From JBAXRT01 sp037131065 (lineage in GTDB: Bacteria; Bacteroidota; Bacteroidia; Bacteroidales; FEN-979), in the NCBI GenBank assembly GCA_037131065.1, contig JBAXRT010000097.1, positions 1-11,658 on the forward strand: a stretch of 11,658 bases of DNA, written 5' to 3'. Positions 1 through 6,797 of the stretch are shown in pieces. The notes below the pieces were generated by a model. It was not told the DNA's origin. It ran no database searches and worked only from the letters and a program-made list of their open reading frames with translations. The translations under genes and the position numbers were made by a program. Position 1 is the stretch's first letter. Each line of letters begins with the position of its first letter.

Positions 1-95
1 AGACCTGAACCGGGTTATTGTTGTAACAAGTTGGGAGGGGGGGGAAAATGATACTTTCATTTTTTTGTCCATGCTACAGCTTCAGGAAAGAAAAA

Positions 96-965
96 TCAAT
101 TCGCAGTCGGTTTGGTAAATTTCCAGCGATTATGCGACCAAAGGTAGAAAGCGGGATCGATGCTGATGTTCTTCTCCAGAATTTTAAAATAGGTTTTGGT
201 AAGCCAGTTGTCAGTGTTTTCAGCCATTTCATCTGTAACAAGGGGTATGAATTCCATCGTATAATGGCCCCTTTTAACCTTCGTAATCTGTGAATAGAAA
301 ACCGAGCCATTCATTTCACGGGAAAGGTTCTCAAGTCCCCGGAAATAGGTGACAGGCTGGTTAAGGAAATCGATCCACTCTGCCTTATGATCAAGAAGGG
401 GGCGCTGATCGGACAGCATAAAAAGGGTGAGGACCTTTTTTCCTTTCGAACGAAGGATCTCCCGGTATACCTGTGGATATGTAAGGAGCCCCATTCCATT
501 CTTCTCCCTTGCATAGAGCATGGCCTCATTTATAAGCTGGTTACTCTGTTCCTTGTAAAGAGCAAAAACGTTGTCGCCTATGATAAGAGGCAGTGAGCAG
601 ATCCATTCCCAATTTCCGTAATGGCCTGAAACAAGCAGAACATTCTTTCCTGCTTTCAACTGATCGGAGATCAATCCATGGTTCAGATACCTGTATCTTT
701 TTGCATAGTCCTCCTTTTTCAGTCGGATCATGGCAGCGCTTTCCACAATATAATCGGCAAGGTGCCGGTAAAATCTCTTTTCTATCGATTTTAACTCTGG
801 CAGGGATTTATCGGGAAATGCGAGGCTGATATTCTTCCTGACGACCGGACGACGATAGCCAATGGCATAATATGAGATATAGAAAAAGCAGTCGGCGACA
901 AAATAATAGAAAGTAAGGGGAAGAAAACGAAGCACAATGTAGCAGAAATTCAGAAAGGTCTTCAT
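96..965 (-). CDS. LpxL/HtrB-family lysophospholipid (lipid A-type) acyltransferase
   Basis: The gene encodes 289 residues, close to the usual 290-310 of the bacterial lipid A late-acyltransferase family. These are inner-membrane enzymes that move an acyl chain from acyl-ACP or a similar donor onto a lipid acceptor. The N-terminus is hydrophobic (about residues 5-35), fitting a membrane anchor. The catalytic HX4E motif is clear as H115-E120 in GHYGNWEW. A DQRP segment at 186-189 and the C-terminal WSHNRWK at about 276-282 match conserved family blocks. The ATG at 965 sits where family proteins begin. It lies 71 bp downstream of the TonB-dependent receptor gene on the same strand, so it may be co-transcribed or have its own promoter. 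Whether it acts on lipid A, on an ornithine-type lipid or on the product of the nearby operon cannot be told from sequence. The family call is firm; the substrate is not known. Confidence 0.9.
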   Translation of the reverse strand: MKTFLNFCYIVLRFLPLTFYYFVADCFFYISYYAIGYRRPVVRKNISLAFPDKSLPELKSIEKRFYRHLADYIVESAAMIRLKKEDYAKRYRYLNHGLISDQLKAGKNVLLVSGHYGNWEWICSLPLIIGDNVFALYKEQSNQLINEAMLYAREKNGMGLLTYPQVYREILRSKGKKVLTLFMLSDQRPLLDHKAEWIDFLNQPVTYFRGLENLSREMNGSVFYSQITKVKRGHYTMEFIPLVTDEMAENTDNWLTKTYFKILEKNISIDPAFYLWSHNRWKFTKPTAN

Positions 966-987
966 CAGCGGTCATCAAATCGGTTTA

Positions 988-995
988 CAAAGTAA
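988..995 (-). promoter_or_regulatory. Possible Bacteroidetes -7 promoter element for the LpxL-like gene
   Basis: Read on the minus strand, the 71-bp gap upstream of the acyltransferase contains TTACTTTG, one mismatch from the Bacteroidetes sigma-ABfr -7 consensus TAnnTTTG. It lies in an AT-rich stretch and would place a transcript start roughly 15 bases before the ATG at 965. A convincing TTTG-like -33 element is not present at the right distance, so this is a weak candidate only. Confidence 0.2.
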
Positions 996-1036
996 ATAAA
1001 AAGTCATCTTAAATCCATGAAATACGAAAAAACCAT

Positions 1037-3448
1037 CTAAAACTGGATCCGCCAGGTGCCCATCGGGAAAAAGGCCATGTTGAAATAGTAACGTATTTCA
1101 CCGGTCTTCGGATCGATCCGCTGAAGATTCACATTGGTGTAATTGGTCCTGTACTGTAGATCGATCATGAACTCTATGTTGTATTTTGGCAGGTTTCGTT
1201 TAATCCCGAAACGGAAGGAGAGTCTTTTATAATCGGGATAGCGCGGATTGTAGGCATCGTTCCAGTCGTAGACTGGTTCGGCAGTGGCTATGGTGGCATC
1301 CACATCATATGGAACATAGGGATTTCCTCCTGCCCACGTGGCACGAAGACCGAACGTCATTACACCCCATCTTCTTTTCCCCATAACCAGTTCGTAGCCA
1401 CCGACCGCGTTGAAAACATAATTGACATTAAAGGCGGTATTTCTCGGGCCATCCCCGTATCCATAATAGGTTGAGTTGAAAAGGGAAGTAGTAAACAGGA
1501 AATAGTAGTTTTTCTTAAAGAATCTTTCCAGGGTAAGCTCGATCCCGTAATTATGCCCGGTTCCCTTATTCACAAGGCTGTCTGCATATTGCCGTTCAAT
1601 AAAGAATTCGTGGCCCTGGTTATTAAGCGAATACTGTGGAATCGATTGTTTGACTGGGATATCAAACAGGTACTGGTAGTAAACCTCTGTTTTCAGCCGA
1701 AGATTTTCCGTGAAGTAATAATTATATCCAAGGGCAGCCTGGGCGCTTCTGGTCAGGTCAAGGTTCCTGTTTGTCTGTATCCTTGTTCTGTCAGGCATGG
1801 TAGCCATCACGAAATAGATCACATGCGGCTGTAGCTGGCTGTAGAGTCCTGCACCGAAATTAATGGAGTGCCTGCTCGTGATGGACCAGTCGAAACCAAG
1901 CCGTGGTTCTGCCGCCCAGGAGTTATTGAGGGAAAGGTAAGAGCCGTAGAGTCCGATCGTTGATGTGAATTTATTGGAATACTTGTGTTGCCACTGCGTA
2001 TATCCCCTGATGAAACTCATCATTTCCTTTGAGCCGGTGTTAACAAGGAACCGGCCCTTGTACATCATGCTGTCGGCAAAGGACATGTCGTAGAAGTCCA
2101 GTAAAAATCCCGCATCCAGGGTGTTTTTAAGACTGAATTTTTTGAATACCTGCGAAGCCAGGGAGTATTTCATTTCGGTTGAACGTTCACCGGCCCATGG
2201 GGATGGTGTGGTAACAACGTTTGAAAATGTATCAATTTTCGTATAGACTTTAGAGCCGACGATGTAAATCAGGTTTTTCATCCTCAGGGTAGGGTTGATC
2301 ATGATCTGGTGGGAAACCCCGAATGCGATGAGGTTTGAGCCGTTGGCAAGATCTTCTCCATAGTCGGGAAAAGCCCAGTCATTCTGGCCTTTCCTGCTGT
2401 CGAACAGTTCAATATAGCTTATGCCGCCGATCCCTGTAATGCAAAAAGTGCCTGCCTTTTTGGTGGGAATAGTTATTTTTAGATTGAGGTCCTGGTATTT
2501 AGGAATGATACCGAAATTGATGTTGAACCATCCGAGTAACTGCAATGGGGAGTACCGGTACGAGATGATGAAGGAGGCCGGGCTCTTCTTTGAAAAGGGG
2601 CCTTCGGTTCCGAATTCAAGGCCGTTCCAACCGAGTTGGAACCAGTATTCGTGTTGTTCGTTGTTCCCATTTCTCATCCTCATGTCGAAGATGCCGGCGA
2701 TGGTGTTGCCATACTGGGCAGGGAAGGCCCCTGTAAAAAAGTCGGAGTTGGTCAGCAGGTTATTGTTCAGAAGGGTGACAGGGCCGCCTGTTGTCCCCAC
2801 AGCGGCAAAATGGTTGGGATTGGGGATCTCCATATCGTCTATCCGCCACTGAAGTCCCATCGGGGAGTTCCCTCTAACGATGATATCGTTTCTGTTGTCG
2901 ATCCCGGAAGTGACCCCGGCAAAATTGGCTGCCATCCGGGCCGGGTCACTGTAGCTGCCGGGGAAACGGAAGGTTTCGTCCACGCTGAAGCTCCTTACAC
3001 TCACAGTGGCCATTTTATTGATCACATCGTATTTTTTGTAATCTCCTTTGATCTCAACCTCGTTTCCGGTAAGGATGATCTCCTGCATCTCAATAGTAAC
3101 CTGAGTCTCCTTGGCCGAGCTGACAGTCAGCGGATCAGATATAAAGGGAGCATACCCGACAAAGGTCACCCTGAGCTGGTACTTGCCGATTGGTACCTTA
3201 TCCAGCCTGAAATGGCCGGTGTTGTCGGAAACTGTTCCCACAAGTGGTTTTGAATCGACGACAATTACTGTTGCACCCTGAAGTGGCGCAAGGCTTTGCT
3301 TATCCAGGATAATTCCCTTGACAGAGGAGAAGAGAACCTGTTGCGCATGGAGTGTATGCGACAGAAAGGATAACGATAGGACGACGATGACGAAGCGGAT
3401 CAGGATTCCAACATGGAATCCACCTGTTCTGTGGTGAGTCGGGTCCAT
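1037..3448 (-). CDS. TonB-dependent outer-membrane receptor with CarboxypepD_reg-like N-terminal domain
   Basis: This is an outer-membrane beta-barrel receptor expected to import or move a ligand using TonB energy. Numbering from the longest possible start (ATG at 3478, 813 residues), a signal peptide core runs about 24-42 and likely ends at the A45-Q46 junction. A carboxypeptidase-regulatory-like beta-sandwich follows at about 52-133 (VGYAPF-type strand). Next come a plug domain with the typical IIVRGNSP and an IDDMEIPNPNHF segment, then many amphipathic strands. The protein ends in WRIQF, a terminal aromatic that fits a BAM-recognised last strand. I chose the in-frame ATG at 3448 (803 residues) because it leaves a shorter tail before the signal peptide and a smaller overlap with the upstream gene. 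The ATG at 3478 remains possible. No SusD-like partner is present, so it is not an ordinary SusC glycan importer. The ligand is unknown. Confidence 0.88.
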   Translation of the reverse strand: MDPTHHRTGGFHVGILIRFVIVVLSLSFLSHTLHAQQVLFSSVKGIILDKQSLAPLQGATVIVVDSKPLVGTVSDNTGHFRLDKVPIGKYQLRVTFVGYAPFISDPLTVSSAKETQVTIEMQEIILTGNEVEIKGDYKKYDVINKMATVSVRSFSVDETFRFPGSYSDPARMAANFAGVTSGIDNRNDIIVRGNSPMGLQWRIDDMEIPNPNHFAAVGTTGGPVTLLNNNLLTNSDFFTGAFPAQYGNTIAGIFDMRMRNGNNEQHEYWFQLGWNGLEFGTEGPFSKKSPASFIISYRYSPLQLLGWFNINFGIIPKYQDLNLKITIPTKKAGTFCITGIGGISYIELFDSRKGQNDWAFPDYGEDLANGSNLIAFGVSHQIMINPTLRMKNLIYIVGSKVYTKIDTFSNVVTTPSPWAGERSTEMKYSLASQVFKKFSLKNTLDAGFLLDFYDMSFADSMMYKGRFLVNTGSKEMMSFIRGYTQWQHKYSNKFTSTIGLYGSYLSLNNSWAAEPRLGFDWSITSRHSINFGAGLYSQLQPHVIYFVMATMPDRTRIQTNRNLDLTRSAQAALGYNYYFTENLRLKTEVYYQYLFDIPVKQSIPQYSLNNQGHEFFIERQYADSLVNKGTGHNYGIELTLERFFKKNYYFLFTTSLFNSTYYGYGDGPRNTAFNVNYVFNAVGGYELVMGKRRWGVMTFGLRATWAGGNPYVPYDVDATIATAEPVYDWNDAYNPRYPDYKRLSFRFGIKRNLPKYNIEFMIDLQYRTNYTNVNLQRIDPKTGEIRYYFNMAFFPMGTWRIQF

Positions 3449-3786
3449 CGCGGGTTTATGAATTTTTCCCCGTCCCATTCAAAATTCACAAGGTCAAAAG
3501 TCTCCCCGTAGAAAGAGAGTTTGCTTCGCAGGTCGGGTGTATGTTCGATAAAAATAAATTCAGAATTTTTATCCCTGATGGATTGATAAATTTGTGTGGC
3601 AAGGGGGGCGCACCATTCGGTTACCGGGGTCCCGGGATTTTGTCTGTAGATTTCCGTGGCAATGGCAAGGATACTTCCGTCTTTTCTCTTCACTATCTTC
3701 AGCCCGCAGCGGGAAGGGCTGTCCCACTGCCCAAGGTAATCAAAATAGCGGTCCATGTATTTTGAGAATTCGGGATTCGTTTCCAT
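3400..3786 (-). CDS. Hypothetical protein, 128 residues
   Basis: I do not recognise this protein. It is a soluble-looking polypeptide of mixed composition with no signal peptide, membrane segment or cysteine motif (only two cysteines, about residues 27 and 59). It is rich in aromatic residues (MDRYFDYLGQW near the start, FEWDGEKF and PRW near the end) and looks like a small alpha/beta domain. It starts with ATG immediately beside an octamer-repeat spacer. It ends inside the start region of the TonB-dependent receptor gene, overlapping it by about 49 bp (79 bp if the longer receptor start is used). Such overlap suggests translational coupling. No plus-strand frame over this region encodes a plausible protein, and the frame stays open for its full length between two real genes, so I consider it a genuine gene of unknown function. 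Confidence 0.7.
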   Translation of the reverse strand: METNPEFSKYMDRYFDYLGQWDSPSRCGLKIVKRKDGSILAIATEIYRQNPGTPVTEWCAPLATQIYQSIRDKNSEFIFIEHTPDLRSKLSFYGETFDLVNFEWDGEKFINPRWTRLTTEQVDSMLES

Positions 3787-3831
3787 AATTAAATAGCGAA
3801 ATAGTGAGATGGCGAAATAGCGAAATTATGG
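3783..3831. repeat. 8-bp tandem repeat array bracketed by 8-bp inverted repeats
   Basis: The 46-bp gap between the radical SAM gene and the 128-residue gene contains five consecutive octamers on the plus strand: AAATAGCG (3791-3798), AAATAGTG (3799-3806), AGATGGCG (3807-3814), AAATAGCG (3815-3822) and a degenerate AAATTATG (3823-3830). The array is bracketed by CCATAATT at 3783-3790 and its exact reverse complement AATTATGG at 3824-3831. The left arm contains the start codon of the downstream gene. Repeat units and arms were read directly; any function is unknown. Confidence 0.7.
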
Positions 3832-3832
3832 A

Positions 3833-5104
3833 TTAAGCTACTTTGTTTACTTTTTTTCCAAAACTTAAATCGGCAAGGTCCCTGCGGCGCGGAGTGTAGG
3901 TCCCATCTGAAATTTCCCTGGAGATCACTTTGTTGATCAGGTTAAACATCTTCATCGTCTGCGGCTCATCACGGTAAAACGTCTCCCAGGCATACTGGAA
4001 AAGTTCAGTAAGTCGCTCAGCCGACATATGTTTCGGATGGTAAACTACTTTCCCGGCATTGTAATGATTCCAGTCAAAATCAAAGATCCGTCCCTGTTTT
4101 AGCAGGTCACTGTATGCTTTTGTATGCGGGAAGGGGGCGAGGACCGTGAATTCTGCGAGGTCGAGGTCAATCTCGAGCAGAAAGTCGATCAGCCGCTTGA
4201 TATCATCTTCGGTCTGGTTATCAAGACCAAGGAGTATCGTTCCCTCGACGGCAATCCCATATTCGTGGTACTGCTTGACACGGTTTCTGATATAGTCGGA
4301 GGTGTCGAACACTGCCTGGTAAACATACCATGCGCCGGCCTGTGCTGCAAGGTCAAGTACATCATCTTTATCCTCAATTGTATGGCTTACCCATTTTTTC
4401 TTCAACGGGATCATCGCCTTGAAAAGTTCTTTTTCCCATTTTGTATCGAGGGCGAGGGAGTTATCGACGATGAAGAGGCGGTTGTTGTCCATCTGTGAGA
4501 GTTCTTCAACAACACGGTCGATCGGGCGGGGACGGAAACCGCGTCCCCCGAGGTACCTCACTGCACATGGATAGCAGTCGTAAATACAACCCCTTGAAGC
4601 ATGAAACAGGTCAACCATCCTGAAACCCTTATGGTAGTAAAGATCAGATTTCAGAATCCCGCGGTTGGCAGGTCCGATAAGGTTCATGTCGGGAGGCTTG
4701 TTAAGGTAGTTGTAAATTTTCTGAAGATCGTTCATTTTAAAATCGTTGAAGACCTGGTCCATTCTGCCCTCGACTTCTCCGAGGAAGACAGAATCTGCAT
4801 GAAGCATGGTCTCTTCAGCATGAAGCATCGTGGAGATACCACCAAAGATGACCTTTTTTCCAAGTTTACGGTATTGATCGGCAATTTCCCATCCACGTTT
4901 AACCTGGGTGGTGAGCATCATTGAAATGCCAACCAAATCAGGACTTTCATCAATTACCAGATCTTCTACATTCTCATCCGTAAAGTCGATTTCAACCTCT
5001 TCAGGGACGGTTGCGGCCATGACAACGGGGCCATGGGGCGGAAGGTTGAAAATAGTTTGTCCTTCAAGTTTGTCCCAGCGGGGATATATCAGTTTAAATT
5101 TCAT
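3833..5104 (-). CDS. Cobalamin-binding-domain radical SAM protein (class B-like)
   Basis: The enzyme has 423 residues. Its N-terminal ~125 residues form a Rossmann-like B12-binding domain, with PDLVGISMMLTTQVKRGW at about 55-72, KKVIFGGIST at 83-92 and FLGEVEG at 107-113. The radical SAM core follows, with the [4Fe-4S] motif CX3CX2C at C173, C177 and C180 (RGCIYDCYPC) and a family-like FIVDNSLALD strand at about 211-220. Proteins of this architecture, such as BchE, HpnP/HpnJ and many B12-dependent methylases, perform radical chemistry or methylation on unactivated carbons. A DxHxxG B12 lower-ligand motif is not visible, which is common in this class. The ATG at 5104 lies four bases after the stop of the C45-family gene, so it belongs to the same operon. 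The substrate is probably the lipid or polyene handled by the neighbours, but that is inference. Confidence 0.9.
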   Translation of the reverse strand: MKFKLIYPRWDKLEGQTIFNLPPHGPVVMAATVPEEVEIDFTDENVEDLVIDESPDLVGISMMLTTQVKRGWEIADQYRKLGKKVIFGGISTMLHAEETMLHADSVFLGEVEGRMDQVFNDFKMNDLQKIYNYLNKPPDMNLIGPANRGILKSDLYYHKGFRMVDLFHASRGCIYDCYPCAVRYLGGRGFRPRPIDRVVEELSQMDNNRLFIVDNSLALDTKWEKELFKAMIPLKKKWVSHTIEDKDDVLDLAAQAGAWYVYQAVFDTSDYIRNRVKQYHEYGIAVEGTILLGLDNQTEDDIKRLIDFLLEIDLDLAEFTVLAPFPHTKAYSDLLKQGRIFDFDWNHYNAGKVVYHPKHMSAERLTELFQYAWETFYRDEPQTMKMFNLINKVISREISDGTYTPRRRDLADLSFGKKVNKVA

Positions 5105-5108
5105 TTCA

Positions 5109-5819
5109 CTAGTTTTTGTTGCACTCTGCCAGTTTACCTATAATCTCACGCTTATCGGCTTCCACAGGAATTTCTTTTCCCAGCGACCGGCGGTAAAATT
5201 CGCCTGCAAGCGGATAATCTCCGCTTTGCCTGTAGTAATCACCGGTGAGGCTGTAGACCTCATAATATTCCGGATTGGAAGCAATGAACGTCTTAAAAAA
5301 TGAGGCTTCCTGAACGATCAATAATCCTGATGAAAGTGCTTTTAATAAGGATCTTTTCATCGTCCTGAACCTCAGAAAATCAATGTACTTTTCACCATGG
5401 AGAAAGGGATCGGAAGGGATCTTACGATCAATTTCCGTTATCTCCCTCTTCACTTTCAGGCCGGCAAAGTTATTAAAAATATTGGTCAGGTCATAACAGA
5501 GATAGGGTCCGATCTGCCAGGGGGAAGTTGAGATCCACACCATCCGTTCGCGGGGCTTGAATATAATGGAATGATGTGCTATTAACTGGTTTACTGCCTT
5601 TTCATTTGCCATGCCTATATCTCTGCCGTTCAGCCCTCTCTGATCACGGAGGATGGCGGCGGCCAAAATTGGATTGATAGGAAAAGAAGCGGTTAGATCC
5701 TGAACCATTCTTTTATACCTGTACAGGGAGGCACTCTCTCTCTTATTTTTCTCATTCAGCGGATCATCCTTGAAAAGGTATGACTGAAAGTGATTTGTAC
5801 AGACAATATAGTTTCCTGA
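5109..5819 (-). CDS. C-terminal fragment of the C45-family enzyme, with a TPR-like tail
   Basis: This is the continuation of the same enzyme in the -1 frame, 236 codons from 5819 to a TAG at 5109. The first possible independent ATG is at 5708, which would give 199 residues, but the conserved NYIVCTNHFQS lies upstream of it, so this is not a separate gene. The middle carries WISTSPWQIGPYLCYDL, typical of the closing strands of the Ntn fold. The last ~55 residues (YYEVYSLTGDYYRQSGDYPLAGEF and onward) look like one tetratricopeptide-type helical hairpin and go beyond the catalytic fold. It ends four bases before the radical SAM start. Confidence 0.8.
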   Translation of the reverse strand, partial: SGNYIVCTNHFQSYLFKDDPLNEKNKRESASLYRYKRMVQDLTASFPINPILAAAILRDQRGLNGRDIGMANEKAVNQLIAHHSIIFKPRERMVWISTSPWQIGPYLCYDLTNIFNNFAGLKVKREITEIDRKIPSDPFLHGEKYIDFLRFRTMKRSLLKALSSGLLIVQEASFFKTFIASNPEYYEVYSLTGDYYRQSGDYPLAGEFYRRSLGKEIPVEADKREIIGKLAECNKN

Positions 5820-6796
5820 GGGTTAAAGAGTGAGATCCCGAAAGGAGATTTTTCGATGATCGCAGCCCTGTTTTCATTCCCGGAACCGATCAGGATTGAT
5901 TCAGAAACAAAAGTTTGCCGGTTTTGTGCAATAGCGTAAGCTTCGCCTATTGTTCCGGCATACTGAAGGATCTCCCTGGCCAGGAGAGAGATCGGTGTCC
6001 TGGCCGAAAAAGGGATCTCGGATTTTGCCGCATTGATGGTTACGGTCAATCCCTTTTCGTTCATTCCTGAAAGTGTCCCGATCATCCCCCCCCAGGTCAC
6101 TATCATGAACCCATAGCCACTGTCGGGTTTTTCAAAGCATACGATCTTGTTTTCGGCAAATTCATCCCCCATATAAAAATCAAAATTCCTGCCAATGATC
6201 AGCGAGGAGTCGGAAGAGAGTTCGTCCCATGCCCCGAATGAGGAGCAGCCGACAAGCCTGAAATCCTGGATTGTATGACCGATATCGTGTGCCGAGTGAT
6301 AATTGAGAAGCCTCCGGTAGTTGTCTCCGATAAATGAAAATTGAGGGTCTGCCGATTTTGATATCCCAAGAATCTCCAGCTTATATTCCTCAGGGATGAA
6401 TTTTTCCAGGTCCCTGTTAAACCAATAAATAAAATATCTCAGGAAGTGCCTGTAAAATCCAGAAGGGACCCGCTTGGAGATCTCATTTATGAATGCCTTC
6501 TCCTGAGAACGGATCAGCTCTTCAGATAATTTTCCGATGATGACACCGCGCTCATAGGGTTTCCCGCTGATGTACATCTCCCACAGACCATGATCATTCT
6601 GTTTCAACCAGCTGTTCCCTATCGTCTTTATTCCCGGCCCTGGTGTGCTGACGACCAGCGAATCGGCAGCAAGGTCAGAAGGAACCGGTGGTGTAATCCT
6701 TGTCAGGAAACAGAAAAGAATGACCAGAAGGAGAATTAACGACAGGAAGATTGCGCTACTCCACAGGAATATCTTCTTTGTTTTGCTTCTTCTCAC
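5756..6796 (-). CDS. N-terminal fragment of the C45-family enzyme (catalytic half)
   Basis: As it stands this frame gives 346 residues, of which the last 20 after P326 are out-of-frame nonsense. Residues 8-31 form a strong hydrophobic segment, so the enzyme is probably anchored in, or exported across, the inner membrane. The Ntn nucleophile is most likely C184 in VGCSSFGAW, where autoproteolysis would free the catalytic cysteine, followed by the GRNFDF block at 202-207 typical of choloylglycine/AAT-type enzymes. WGGMIGTLSGMNEKGL at about 235-250 matches the family's next conserved strand pair. The start is GTG (minus-strand bases 6796-6794), one base after the TAA of the FAD oxidoreductase gene. 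No better in-frame start exists nearby. Confidence 0.85.
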   Translation of the reverse strand: MRRSKTKKIFLWSSAIFLSLILLLVILFCFLTRITPPVPSDLAADSLVVSTPGPGIKTIGNSWLKQNDHGLWEMYISGKPYERGVIIGKLSEELIRSQEKAFINEISKRVPSGFYRHFLRYFIYWFNRDLEKFIPEEYKLEILGISKSADPQFSFIGDNYRRLLNYHSAHDIGHTIQDFRLVGCSSFGAWDELSSDSSLIIGRNFDFYMGDEFAENKIVCFEKPDSGYGFMIVTWGGMIGTLSGMNEKGLTVTINAAKSEIPFSARTPISLLAREILQYAGTIGEAYAIAQNRQTFVSESILIGSGNENRAAIIEKSPFGISLFNPQETILSVQITFSHTFSRMIR

Positions 6797-6797
6797 G

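Larger units (their letters stand above)
5109..6796 (-). pseudogene. C45-family autoproteolytic acyltransferase/hydrolase, interrupted by a single-base frameshift
   Basis: Two adjacent frames together make one protein. The upstream frame runs from a GTG at 6796 to ...SLFNP (P326, codon 5819-5821) and then degenerates to a stop at 5756. The -1 frame resumes with SGNYIVCTNHFQS and stays open to 5109. That frame has a TAA directly before the join (5823-5825), so the break must lie at the CCC run (plus-strand GGG, 5820-5822) or just after. Adding one base gives a continuous 562-residue protein of the acyl-CoA:6-aminopenicillanic acid acyltransferase-like (C45, Ntn hydrolase) family, with the family's TNH motif falling right after the join. 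These enzymes self-cleave at a cysteine and make or break amide bonds. The gene sits between the FAD oxidoreductase (one-base gap) and the radical SAM gene (four-base gap) in the operon. Because intact flanks surround a one-base loss in a homopolymer, a sequencing or assembly error is as likely as true inactivation. Confidence 0.88.

Noticed and set aside
15..30. Small inverted repeat TTGTT/AACAA near the left edge
   Set aside because: A five-base AT-rich stem with a two-base loop is expected by chance and has no associated feature.
48..293. Plus-strand 81-codon frame at the left edge
   Set aside because: Most of it is antisense to the acyltransferase gene and the protein has no family features.
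966..1036. Rho-independent terminator between the receptor and the LpxL-like gene
   Set aside because: There are T-rich stretches on the minus strand, but I found no GC-rich hairpin ahead of them.
2636..3253. Plus-strand open frame of 205 codons antisense to the TonB-dependent receptor
   Set aside because: It lies wholly opposite a well-supported receptor, has no recognisable domain, and its composition is that of a reverse-strand shadow.
3783..3831. The 8-bp inverted repeats as an intrinsic terminator
   Set aside because: The arms are AT-rich and 33 bp apart and no U-run follows, so a terminator hairpin is unlikely.
5109..5708. Separate 199-residue gene starting at 5708
   Set aside because: The frame contains conserved C45-family sequence upstream of that ATG (from 5819), so it is the tail of the preceding enzyme.
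5756..5830. Programmed -1 ribosomal frameshift joining the two halves of the C45 gene
   Set aside because: The zero-frame codons at the join (CTC TTT AAC CCT) do not form an X-XXY-YYZ slippery heptamer, and I know of no family tradition of frameshifting here. A one-base loss in a C run is simpler.
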